From Echinometra lucunter (lineage: Eukaryota > Echinodermata > Echinoidea > Camarodonta > Echinometridae): a DNA stretch of 64,000 bases. This document shows, one piece after another, positions 1 to 9,526 of the stretch. Position numbers and translations under genes: made by a program. The notes under the pieces are model-generated. The model was not told the DNA's origin and did no database searches. It saw only the letters and a list, made by a program, of their open reading frames with translations. Position 1 is the stretch's first letter, and each line of letters starts with the position of its first letter. The stretch is from assembly GCA_029962745.1 (NCBI GenBank), contig CM057156.1, forward strand, positions 3,246,114 through 3,310,113, written 5' to 3'.

Positions 1-199
1 ATGTATGGGGGTCATTTGCATTTCGAGGATCGGTCGCTGAGTACGATGTGCTTTCACATCTAGCTTGCATCGGTCGCGAATCGGTCGCTGAAGTACCGAC
101 CTCAGCGACCGTACTCAGCGACCGATGAAATGTTTTCCACATTATGATTATCGGTCGCAGCGACCGGTCGCAGCGACCGTACCTTGGTGTGAAAGCAGT
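1..199. mobile_element. Right part of a CGGTCGC-rich inverted-repeat element
   Basis: This is the truncated equivalent of the complete element at 26946-27289. It is dense in CGGTCGC and its complement GCGACCG, and ends at GAAAGCAGT (191-199), which is the right terminal repeat of the complete copy. The left half lies outside the window. Confidence 0.7.
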
Positions 200-316
200 A
201 TGAGACCGACATCATGCCTAATACCAACCAATAAAATGTTGTAACCCAAATAGCAAAGCTACGGATCGGTCTGGAGTCATGAGTTAAGCGGTTTAACCAT
301 GGTAGTATATACTCCT

Positions 317-467
317 GGGCCCCGTTTCATAAAAACTTGTTATCAATAACAAGTTGCAATAACTGTTATAAGCTACTGAAATCCTTGCATCTGATTGGCT
401 GAGAGCAAATTATCATAGAAATTAATATGGCTGTTGTTACTGATAACAAGTTTTATGAAACGGGCCC
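317..467. mobile_element. Palindromic MITE, copy A
   Basis: The ends GGGCCCCGTTTCAT and ATGAAACGGGCCC are inverted, and pairing continues inward for about 35 bases through an ACTTGTTATCA-type arm. The unpaired core contains CTGATTGGCT. CTG stands at both borders, consistent with a 3-bp target duplication. There is no coding capacity. The same element is present at 27408-27560 as part of the larger duplicated segment, so the two are not independent insertions. The superfamily is uncertain; 3-bp CWG targets are known for some PIF/Harbinger elements. Confidence 0.8.
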
Positions 468-526
468 TGATGATTATCTTTTTCATATCTTCGTCCTTGA
501 CGGTATTCTTAATGTAGTCCCCTCCC

Positions 527-625
527 ACCTCTCTATCTATCTATCTATCTATATCTATCTATCTATCTATCTATCTATATCTCATTCTCTATCTCCTCTC
601 TCTCTCTCTCTCTCTCGTCTCTCTC
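527..625. repeat. CTAT and CT microsatellite
   Basis: Tandem CTAT units are followed by a CT run. The array length differs from the duplicate at 27624-27728, as expected for slippage between alleles. Confidence 0.9.
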
Positions 626-854
626 TGCTCGATCTCTTCTCTTTTTTCTTAAAACACGATTCCCTTCAACCCCTTTCTTCAGAAATATTTGAGTTTTTAA
701 TCTCTTTGTCTGTCGATGCATCAAAACACTTAACATTATCATTACCAAGTTGTTAAGCTTATTATCCCTGTGGTCTAGACGTAATGGATGGGTTACATTA
801 TATGGTCCCTCAGTTAATGTTCGTCAAACTCAAATTGCAAAATATAATATTCCC

Positions 855-1354
855 NNNNNNNNNNNNNNNNNNNNNNNNNNNNNNNNNNNNNNNNNNNNNN
901 NNNNNNNNNNNNNNNNNNNNNNNNNNNNNNNNNNNNNNNNNNNNNNNNNNNNNNNNNNNNNNNNNNNNNNNNNNNNNNNNNNNNNNNNNNNNNNNNNNNN
1001 NNNNNNNNNNNNNNNNNNNNNNNNNNNNNNNNNNNNNNNNNNNNNNNNNNNNNNNNNNNNNNNNNNNNNNNNNNNNNNNNNNNNNNNNNNNNNNNNNNNN
1101 NNNNNNNNNNNNNNNNNNNNNNNNNNNNNNNNNNNNNNNNNNNNNNNNNNNNNNNNNNNNNNNNNNNNNNNNNNNNNNNNNNNNNNNNNNNNNNNNNNNN
1201 NNNNNNNNNNNNNNNNNNNNNNNNNNNNNNNNNNNNNNNNNNNNNNNNNNNNNNNNNNNNNNNNNNNNNNNNNNNNNNNNNNNNNNNNNNNNNNNNNNNN
1301 NNNNNNNNNNNNNNNNNNNNNNNNNNNNNNNNNNNNNNNNNNNNNNNNNNNNNN
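855..1354. other. Assembly gap, exactly 500 N
   Basis: 500 unknown bases, the same length as the gap at 18260-18759, which suggests a fixed placeholder rather than a measured distance. Reading frames spanning it are meaningless. Confidence 0.98.
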
Positions 1355-1420
1355 TTTTTTTTTTTTGCAGAACAGGTTTCTTATACCGTTACAATTTTTA
1401 TAACCTCTACGCCCAGCTCC

Positions 1421-1770
1421 TCATTGTGGCCGAGTGGATAAGTCTCCGGACTTTGAACCACAAGGTCCTGTGTTCGAATCCCTGCCGCGACTCTAATGTC
1501 CTCTGGCAAGATATTAATCCACATTTGCCACTCTCCACCCAGGTGTTAAGTGGGTACCCGGTAGGATGCGAAAGTCATTGTGATTTGTTTAGCATTGTGA
1601 GCGCCTGCAAAAGGCGCCTGGCTGGAATGCTCCTTCGGGAGTGGAGAAGATGCATACATTGTGTGTGGGCTAGCCTGAATCAGATGACCAGGGTAATAAT
1701 ATTTCTGTAAAGCGCTTCTCAGAGAGATGTATTAGACGCTATATAAATGCAGAATATTATTATATTCTGA
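1421..1770 (+). mobile_element. tRNA-derived SINE (S1), near full length
   Basis: The head has an A-box (GTGGCCGAGTGGATAAG, 1427 on) and a B-box (GTTCGAATCC), resembling a serine/leucine-type tRNA. The body contains TTGCCACTC and CCCAGGTGTTAAGTGGGTAC, which recur in the copies at 6047-6208 and 55785-56096. The 3' part holds TCTGTAAAGCGCTTCTC and ends in an ATT-rich tail. It is non-coding and probably mobilised by a LINE sharing its 3' end. Confidence 0.8.
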
Positions 1771-3725
1771 GGCACGGATCAGAGTTACTTCTTGATTACT
1801 TCGCGGGCCAATGTGTATATACAAAAATGAACGAGACTGTCGCCCCCTGTCCGAATATCAGCTTTCTAATTTCTGAACTTTTCGAGCAAGCGAAATAAGC
1901 GAACAAAAGTTGTTGACACTTTAATTCGGGGAAAATGCAGTATTGTCATCAATGTAAGATGTGGTGACATAATGTGCTTTTGCGAATATTTTTCAATTAT
2001 CATGTATTAAGCATACATTTGGAATTAAAAAGGAACTATTAATTCTTCATATTTCAACTGCAATGCAAATTTTCGCTAACAACATCAAATCTTGTCACGG
2101 AACCCATAATTATGGACGCTATTTAAGAACAGGGACCAGATAGACTGAATAATCGTTACTTAAAGGGCTACTATAGGACACAAGTTCAAAAATCAAGTTG
2201 ATTGTTCAAACGAAATGTACAATATAAAACTGAAAGCGTTACATGAAATTAATTTGTAAATTGTGTTATGACATTTAAATCTTTTGTTTCGGCAATCACT
2301 GTATTGATTAAACACACCTCCCTCCTCTTCTATTAATTTGCAACCTCCGCTACAATAATTCGTATCTCCTTTTTCCCCCTACCTCTTTAGTAATCTCTTC
2401 TTAGTTATCCCGAAAGTGAATTGAGTCATCTCTTAAAGGGATCCGGTGACTTATGGAGGCTTGATCTAATAAATTGTTGAATTTTGATGTCTGTGTTATA
2501 TAAAGATGTTCAGAAGATAAATAAACATCCAGGAATATAAAGGTTTTGAAATAGTAGATGTCATTATTAAGATATCTATCTGTCTATCACTGAATTCAGC
2601 CATTTGAAAATCCAACATGGGTATGGTTTTGATCCCTGCAGTCTACGGGGTAAAAAAACGTCTGGCATTTCCGGTCACTAGTATTTTCACTTTTTGTGAA
2701 GCACATGATGATGCTTTTGAAGTGCATATTTCAGGGCTTCATATATTTACACAATATTACATACACAGATAGTATATAGGGCCTTGCAGTTCAGATTTTC
2801 AAAAGTTACAATGACTTTAAGCGAACTATTCAAGTAACTGGAAAATTAAGAGTTTCTTCCTGGAGTTTCTTCTCCGTCTTTAACTATATTTCATGTCATG
2901 TCATTTGTGTCGACAGTTCATGTACCGATGACCGAATTCTGTTCGACTTTTCTCCTGGATTGAAATCTCCCAGAAAACACAGGCCTCCATGGAATACCTG
3001 TACCAGGCGGAACTATAACGTGTAAAGTCTGCATTTATATCATCTTTACCATTATAAAGCATCGTTGGTTTGCAAGACTTTCTAAGAGAGCTTCTACTTT
3101 GGATTACCTTCTGGAAGTTACAGAAGGAATGCCCTCAGCGATATTGAATAATGCAAAGCATGTATTCCCCAAAGTGCATTGCTTGGGGTCACTCTGAAAT
3201 GTGAGATCGATGAGAATTTGAATGTAGATCAACAAGTCGCAGCTCTGGCTATGGAAATGAGCTATTTATAGTCGAGAAAAGCTTAAATCCAGGAATCATG
3301 TGTAGGAATATAATCCCATGTTTTTGTTGGATGGTAAAGACCTAAGAATAATGGTCGCCGTCAGCTAATATAAAACATACGACATAGATTTATCATGAAG
3401 GTCATCTGCGATTTCTCTCAATACACAGTGTTCAATGCAGTATTTCATAGACTTGTCTGTATGGTACTATATTCATTTCAACAGCGATTGCATTTAACAT
3501 TCCATTGTCAGAGAAAATTTAGAAAGGATAACCTCAAATTTCGAACACACACATAAAAGAACAAAAATAAAAACATCAACAGCAACAAAACAACAAAAAG
3601 TAGCTCCAAGCAGTTGCGTACAAGTTCACCCATGCTTGGGGAGGCTAGGGGACACCATTGTAGCACTGTATGGGGATGGGTAGGAGACTCCAAATGTTAG
3701 GGTCTGGGATGTACCTTGTTATAAT
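1771..3725. other. Intergenic, no gene seen
   Basis: Unique-looking AT-rich DNA. There is no long open frame, splice-flanked coding stretch or terminal-repeat element that I can support. Confidence 0.6.
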
Positions 3726-3836
3726 TAGTAGTAGTATCATTATTATTATCATTATTATTATAATTATTATTATAATTATTATTTTCATCATCATTATTAT
3801 CATTATTGTTATTATTATCATTATTATTATAATTAT
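3726..3836. repeat. ATT/ATC microsatellite
   Basis: Imperfect ATT repeats of about 110 bases. Isoleucine-only open frames here are artefacts of the repeat. Confidence 0.9.
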
Positions 3837-4261
3837 GTCACATGGGCCTGGGAGGGGAAAAGCGAATTTAATCACTTGTTTGAATACTTCGCGCGCTGCA
3901 ATACCAAAGTCGATCATCATTATTATCGCAATGTCAGATTAAATTTATGATAAAGGTTATAAAAAGTTAACCGTATTATGTGTTAATCAGGTCTTCGATT
4001 GGCTAAAATAGCAAGCAAACAAACAAATCAAGAATCAAACCATGATAAAACTTACATATAAAAGGAGCGAGTTGAGTTTGTTTCGTGCATGGCCTTCATT
4101 CTTCCCTTTTGAATTCATGTCTTTCGTCAATGTGGCGCGTGTCCACATGAACCTGGGTAAATCTAACCCGTATCAAATCAAGCCCCTGAACAACATCCAC
4201 ATCTTAAATCTCTGTATAAACATTCTACGAGGTTCTGTACTCCATCGACTAAATGTACAGG

Positions 4262-4521
4262 CAGGGGCGGCGCTACAGGGGGGGGGGGGAGGTAGGGGAG
4301 CGACCGCCCACCCTATAATTTTTGCAAGTGACCAAAAAAGAAAAAATAAAAAAAGGAGAAAAAGAATGAAAAAATAGGAGAAAGAAGAAAGAACAGTATA
4401 GGGAAAGAGAGGTTTAGGTCGTGTAACTATATAATACCCCTATTTTTTCATTTAAAAGCGTATATAATTTCACCTATGGGTCATCTTGCCCCCCTATCAA
4501 AATACTCTGGCGCCGTCCCTG
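4262..4521. mobile_element. hAT-type MITE, family 1, copy 1
   Basis: The terminal inverted repeats are CAGGGGCGGCGC at the left and, read inward from the right, CAGGGACGGCGCC. An exact 8-bp target duplication TGTACAGG flanks the element (4254-4261 and 4522-4529). CAGGG ends plus 8-bp duplications are the hallmark of the hAT superfamily. The interior has a G run, an A-rich stretch and no coding capacity. A second copy in the other orientation is at 46834-47062. Confidence 0.9.
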
Positions 4522-4529
4522 TGTACAGG

Positions 4530-5592
4530 GGAATATCCTGGATTGGGTGGAACACTTATACCCCCTGGAAATATAAGCCACCATAACGGCATCTCCTCCC
4601 ATAAGACATCTAAAATTTACTGAAGGGATCCATGTATCCGAAAAAGTGCAATGACATCATCAAGATTGATTCAGATCCTTTTTGTCCTAAGGGTGTCGTA
4701 GATAATACATAAGCCAATTCCTCGCCAAGATATATGTGTGTGTCTTCGAAATAGATATTGATTTTGCTATTGCAATATTCTTCTGCTCGTAATTCTCCAT
4801 TACCTGTCGTCCCTAATCCATTTTAAGAATAAATCTATATGAGTTTACTATTTATGCTGAGGTTGACTTTGAGCTGCGTATAGTATTATCTACAGATTAT
4901 ATTGCATCCTTCGACGTGTTAACCTAACAAACTATAAGTGCAGCCATATTTTCCCCAACGATAGACTCTTTCCTCCGAGCGCGGTCTGTCCCCCTTCTTG
5001 CTTCTTGTTTCATGCCTATCAGTACAATGAGCCTTCTCACTTTTACTTTGGTAAGAATCATGTTCAAACTGCCAACTGAGCTATCATGCTTGCAATATGA
5101 TACGACCCTCGACAGGCCAGATATTTTATTCATTCTCAAATATTAGTTGCACTTTCCTCCATTATTTTCCAGCTTCCATTTAGTTTGATTCCCCTCCCGT
5201 TTTCCCTGTTGCGGCCACATATTTCAAGGGGCCGAATATTAGAGAACGGCTCTCTCAAGAGTCCTGGAGGGTCGAAAATAGATTCCGTCTGTTTGCTTTC
5301 CACTCATGGTGCAGCAACGCTCATGATTTTCAATAAATATTCCTTTTCTTCCTCATGTTCTCCCCCCTCCTTCCACCCTCCCTCGCTCATCGTTCTCGAA
5401 ACCAAGCAGCCCTTGTTGCCAAGAAATCGCTAGGACTTGTCAATACTATGGAAGAATGATCAACATTCGATCATCCTACACCTCTCAGAAGTACTGGATA
5501 GCACATGCGTAAGAGGCCGAAAGGGGGCTGCGGCTACGAACTTTGAACTACATTATACGCCAAACTTCGGGCTACCGTCATTTTTAGCATAA
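4530..5592. other. Intergenic, no gene seen
   Basis: No supported gene or repeat. Short open frames here lack splice context or recognisable motifs. Confidence 0.5.
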
Positions 5593-5860
5593 TAGTAATA
5601 AAGATGATTTCATTTCATTTTCATTTCATTTATTTCATTTTCAACAAAATATAAATCAAATAAATACAATCATAACAAGTCAGCATAATAAAAAATATAT
5701 CAATGTCATAAAATCAACTTGAGAAAGACAAGTTATAAAGCAGTTACATATAAAATAATCATGTGTAAAGAAATTGTGATTTATAATTTGTGAAAATGGA
5801 GGATCCCACTAAAAAGCTAGGCTTGTATATTGTGGGCTCCTCAAAATATGATAAACGAGA
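5593..5860 (-). mobile_element. LINE 3'-end fragment
   Basis: On the minus strand this reads as a 3' untranslated region ending in a TGAAA-type short tandem tail (5605-5640). A stem made from GAGGATCCCAC (5799-5809) and GTGGGCTCCTC (5832-5842) lines up with the same position in the LINE 3' region at 32330-33041 and in the copy behind the GST gene. No coding part remains. Confidence 0.65.
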
Positions 5861-5925
5861 AAGAAATTTTACATATACAAATCAAATCAGAAACCATGAG
5901 AGCCAACAGTAGACATCATTAAAAG

Positions 5926-5936
5926 AAGATGATGAC

Positions 5937-6013
<77 letters not shown>

Positions 6014-6042
6014 CGATGATGGTGATGACGATGATGATGATG
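5926..6042. repeat. GAT microsatellite
   Basis: About 115 bases of GAT/GAC units. It directly abuts the SINE at 6047-6208 and may have grown from that element's tail. Poly-serine and poly-isoleucine frames across it are artefacts. Confidence 0.95.
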
Positions 6043-6046
6043 ATCC

Positions 6047-6208
6047 TGCCGGCCCCATCAATACCAGGTACCCATTTGATACACCTGGGCAGAGAGGGAC
6101 ACATGTAAACAAAAACAGCTTTTTAAAAGATGTAAGCACAGGACGAGGATCGAACCCAGGACCTCTCGTATGAGAGGCAAGAACCTCGACCACTATACCA
6201 CAGAGCTT
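6047..6208 (-). mobile_element. tRNA-derived SINE (S2), 3'-truncated
   Basis: On the minus strand the head reads GTGGTATAGTGGTCGAGG (A-box) and GGGTTCGATCC (B-box), resembling a glycine/glutamate-type tRNA. The following body contains GCCCAGGTGT and ATGGGTACC and aligns with S1. The head therefore differs in tRNA type from S1 while the body is shared. It ends in the GAT microsatellite. Confidence 0.75.
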
Positions 6209-6319
6209 CTTATTTCATTCACGGCAGTCATTGATTATTTTTGTTCTTGCTGTATAGCTCATCAAGACGTATACCCAATCTGCAATCATATTAAAATACT
6301 GTAAATGAATACATTATGG

Positions 6320-6925
6320 AAAAAAAAACACACACCAGTGAAAAGCATTTTTGCACACCCGCATATATTTAGGAGCACAATAATCCATACTACTGTGAAA
6401 CAAAATTTTTTATTCATGGTGAGGCTTGTTTGCTTGATTTTAAACAACTTTCATGTATAAAACATGACACAGGCAGACCGTCCCTTGAGATTTGAAGTCC
6501 CCTACTACCGATATTTACCCAGGGTAGCCACACCATAACTGCTCTTCCTGCATAATTAAAAAACAAAACAAAACACCAGTGAATGTAACATTTTTTCACA
6601 TCCGCAGATATACTCCAGCAGAACCATACTGTGAAACAAATTCTGGGCCCTGTTTCATAAAAAGTTGCTATGATAGCAACTCCTGCTGGAATGGTAACTA
6701 CCATGGCAACAGTGAGAATTCTGCTTCCTGATTGGCTCTTATAATGAAAGTTGCCATTCCAGCAAGAGTTGCTATTATAACAACTTTTTTTATGAAATGG
6801 GGCCCTGATGCATGGTGAACCGTGTATGCTTGATTTTAAACAAATTTCATGTATAAAACATCACACAGGGGGGACTGTCCCTTGAGATTTGAAGTCCCCC
6901 ACTACCGATACGTTATCATGGTAGT
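6320..6925. repeat. Tandem duplication interrupted by MITE copy B
   Basis: Unit 1 (about 6320-6540) and unit 2 (about 6551-6925) share long stretches such as TTGATTTTAAACAA, TTTCATGTATAAAACAT and CCCTTGAGATTTGAAGTCCC. Unit 2 carries the palindromic MITE at 6645-6805; unit 1 has the corresponding site empty. Confidence 0.85.
6645..6805. mobile_element. Palindromic MITE, copy B
   Basis: The inverted ends GGGCCCTGTTTCAT and ATGAAATGGGGCCC extend into arms pairing for roughly 55 bases, different in sequence from copy A (an AGTTGCTATGATAGCAACT-type arm). The core shares only CTGATTGGCT with copies A and C. CTG lies at both borders, and the empty site in the neighbouring tandem unit supports this as an insertion. 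Confidence 0.85.
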
Positions 6926-7510
6926 GATGCACTTCATTTTTATTTTTATTTTCCTTCTCTTTTTTTTTTCTTTCAAATTTGGGCTCAAACGCCTACGGTA
7001 CTATACCATCTACCTAACCGTATATTGTAGACTGCCATGATGAATTACTTTGATGGCGAGTCGAGCAATGTTCTGAGAAAAGCTACTCAGAATAAGTGAA
7101 TATACTCAAATTATCATTTCATGTTACTTGTAAAAGGTTGTACCAACGCCTAAATTACGAGATGATTTATGACATCGCTTATAAGTGCTTCTTGACAAGT
7201 TTGATCAAGAGATGTGTTCACAAAAACATACATCTCAGCAGAAAGGCCCTTATAATGTACTTTGAACTTTTCATTACTTGAAAGTAACATAGATTTTAAA
7301 GTCCAAAACATTGATTCTGTATATGACCAATGGTCTTGCGTTGATCTCTGCTTGAAGAATAGCCACCTCATCGTGAGTAAATAAAGCAAATTAGTGTAGG
7401 CCTACTCGGACAGTACTTGTCCAACTATCAATTTCCTCACAGAGGGCATGCGACTAGAATGAATACTATTTTTTGCCTGCGTTACGGTTGTACAGCAGGC
7501 CCCCCCCCCG
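6926..7510. other. Intergenic, no gene seen
   Basis: Unique AT-rich sequence with no supported gene. Confidence 0.5.
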
Positions 7511-8048
7511 GGGGGGGGGGGTCACTTCCATTGAAGAGTGGACAGCATCCGCGAGAACCGTCCTTAAAAAAGCACCCTAAACGAGGATTCAAGGGCAGGC
7601 CGCTAGGACACCCTAAACACGGAGTTTGTGCAGATGTCCCAGATTTGCATACCCTAAACAGGGATTTCATTAATTGTTGGGATATTCATACCCTAACCGA
7701 GGATATTCCCATTTTCATAGCTTGAGAGTGATAGTGGGGTCCATTGAGAGTTTGAAGCCGTTTCTATCTAGAGATCATTCACTCTCATTATGTTTTTCAC
7801 AGGCGTTATAGGATTTTCCGTTCACGGGTCTTGTTATAGTCGGTCCCGCAGTCGGTGCAAATTACATACCCTTTTCGCGTTTTAGATTATCGTGACTGAT
7901 ATAGGGAGCTTTTTTTCATTTTTGGGCGTTTTTGACACTCTATTCGCGTTCCTCGCGTTCCGCGCCTACCCCTGAAAAAAAATACCCCTTTTCCGCGTTT
8001 TTTTTTTCTCGCGGATGCTGTCCACTGTTCAATGGAAGTGACCCCCCT
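7511..8048. mobile_element. Terminal-inverted-repeat element with internal subrepeats
   Basis: The left arm (7521-7557) and the complement of the right arm (about 8006-8042) agree at 36 of 37 bases, beginning GTCACTTCCATTGAA and ending GCATCCGCGAGAA, each next to a G or C run. The left interior holds about four loosely spaced ACCCTAAAC-type units (7570-7700). The right interior has repeated TTCGCGTTTT-type units (7870-8000). No coding capacity is seen. A target duplication cannot be read because of the flanking homopolymers, so the superfamily is open. Confidence 0.75.
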
Positions 8049-8177
8049 GGAGGCAAATGTTTGTTTCGTTAATATTATGCATACCTATGTGAAGTATGCG
8101 ATCGGTGATTATCAAGGGGCATTGGAATTCTTTGCAGGTGTAATTAGGAGTTTGGGTGGGGTACTGAAAGGAACTTT

Positions 8178-8445
8178 CACTGTGAACATGAAGGACAAAG
8201 AAAGCGGACGAAATAAACAACCCCTCATTCTACCCTTCACAATGGTTCTGGTAGTCAAAAGAACATCCCTTCACTGCTATTATCTAAAATATGTGGAACA
8301 GGTGTAACATGCATATTCACCTGGAACTACTGATTAAACATAATAGCAGTGAAGGGATGTTCTTTTGACTACCAGAATCATTGTGAAGGGAAGAATGAGA
8401 GGTTGTTTATTTTGTCCACTTTCTTTGTCGGTCATGTTCATAGTG
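8178..8445. repeat. Long inverted repeat, 106-bp arms
   Basis: Arms 8178-8283 and 8340-8445 are inverted copies with roughly nine mismatches in 106, separated by 56 bases. It could be a fold-back transposon or the template for a hairpin RNA. No terminal motif or target duplication is clear. Confidence 0.88.
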
Positions 8446-9526
8446 TTTGTGCATGGTACAGATTGTACAGAGAATCATTCTAGCTTGCGATTTTCGTCAC
8501 GACAACATTCAAGTTTATGATAATAATGTCAGTAGGGAATCGTTTATTTTGCAAAAGTGGATCCGAAGGTTTTCCAGAGCCTTTCTCATTGAGTTTTATC
8601 TCTGTTTTTTTTTTTTTTAACCCTGGACCTACTTGTTGCAAATCTATCGTAGGGATGTTTACAATACTATTTGGAAAAACATAAATATGCATGTACGGTT
8701 CATGTAAAGAATCGAAGTCTGAAACCAATGTTCATTTTGAAACTAATGTTCATTTTCTGAAAATGTTGAAATAAACAAACGGCTCCTAGTCGTCGGGCAG
8801 GCTATACCCAAATATACTTGACGGTATGCGAGTGTGGTTTTCATATGTTAGAAAGAAATTTGGTGAATATGATATTGAGAGCAGTGATAGGTAGAGCGAT
8901 TATAGAATAAACTGGAAAATACAAGGAAAAGCAGCCAGTGGCTTTTTTTTTCATTTTCATCATTATAGAATAGCTTTAAAAAAAAAAAAAGCCACTGGCA
9001 TGGATTGTTATGTGCAATCTTATTGCGTTATTTGATGGTTTTAAAAGGAATAAGTACCTAGCGCTTTATAAGTCTGCCTGTCTATTAATTAACAGCAAAG
9101 ATATGACGAAAATAAATCTATGTTTTTACAACAATTTTGAGTTAACATAATTTGGATAATTTCACCATTGGTAAAGAAGATAATGAACTCGAGAAGAGAA
9201 TCGGGAGATGTGAAAAACGATTAGTTGAAGAGCCTGAAAATAATAAGAGTTCCCACGACATGGGAGGAGAAATGAGCGAATTGGAAAAGGAATGAAAGAA
9301 CAAAAGAAAAAATGAATGAATGATTGAATGTATGGATGAACTAATGGTCAGAGGACAAGAATATATTTATTTGAACAAGAATATAAAGAAAAATGAACTC
9401 GAATGTAAGATAAAGAAGATTTAGACAAAGCCAGACGGGATCAGTTTTGTCTTAATTCCCTATACGCTTTGAAAAAATAAAAAGAAAAGGGCATTACTGA
9501 TTACTAACACATTTTCTGTTATGATT
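8446..9526. other. Intergenic with a small A/T hairpin
   Basis: AT-rich. At 8933-8999 a short hairpin has arms GCCAGTGGC plus T run and A run plus GCCACTGGC. No gene seen. Confidence 0.5.

Larger units (their letters stand above)
1..854. repeat. Segmental duplicate, copy 1 (partner at 27099-27957)
   Basis: The whole stretch up to the first gap matches 27099-27957 base for base apart from a few percent of differences. Most are 1-3 base insertions or deletions (for example extra bases near 27, 79 and 98, and an extra A near 335) and different microsatellite lengths. It contains the right half of an inverted-repeat element, a palindromic MITE and a CTAT/CT microsatellite, all in the same order as in copy 2. 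The partner continues past 27957 with sequence not found on the far side of the gap. An uncollapsed haplotype or contig-end overlap is more likely than a true duplication. Confidence 0.93.

Noticed and set aside
1421..1495. A functional tRNA gene
   Set aside because: The A- and B-boxes are present but the acceptor stem does not close and the sequence continues into a SINE body shared with other copies. The same applies to 6135-6208, 46708 and 55785.
784..1710. Long frames across the first gap
   Set aside because: Most residues are unknown; the frames exist only because N has no stop codons, and the right part is a SINE.
3645..3942. Isoleucine-rich frames on both strands
   Set aside because: Produced by the ATT/ATC repeat.
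5882..6193. Open frame with a long poly-serine run on the minus strand
   Set aside because: It is the translation of the GAT microsatellite running into a SINE; no gene.
7570..7700. Interstitial telomere repeat from ACCCTAAAC units
   Set aside because: Units are about 45 bases apart with unrelated spacers, not a tandem telomeric array; they are part of the TIR element.
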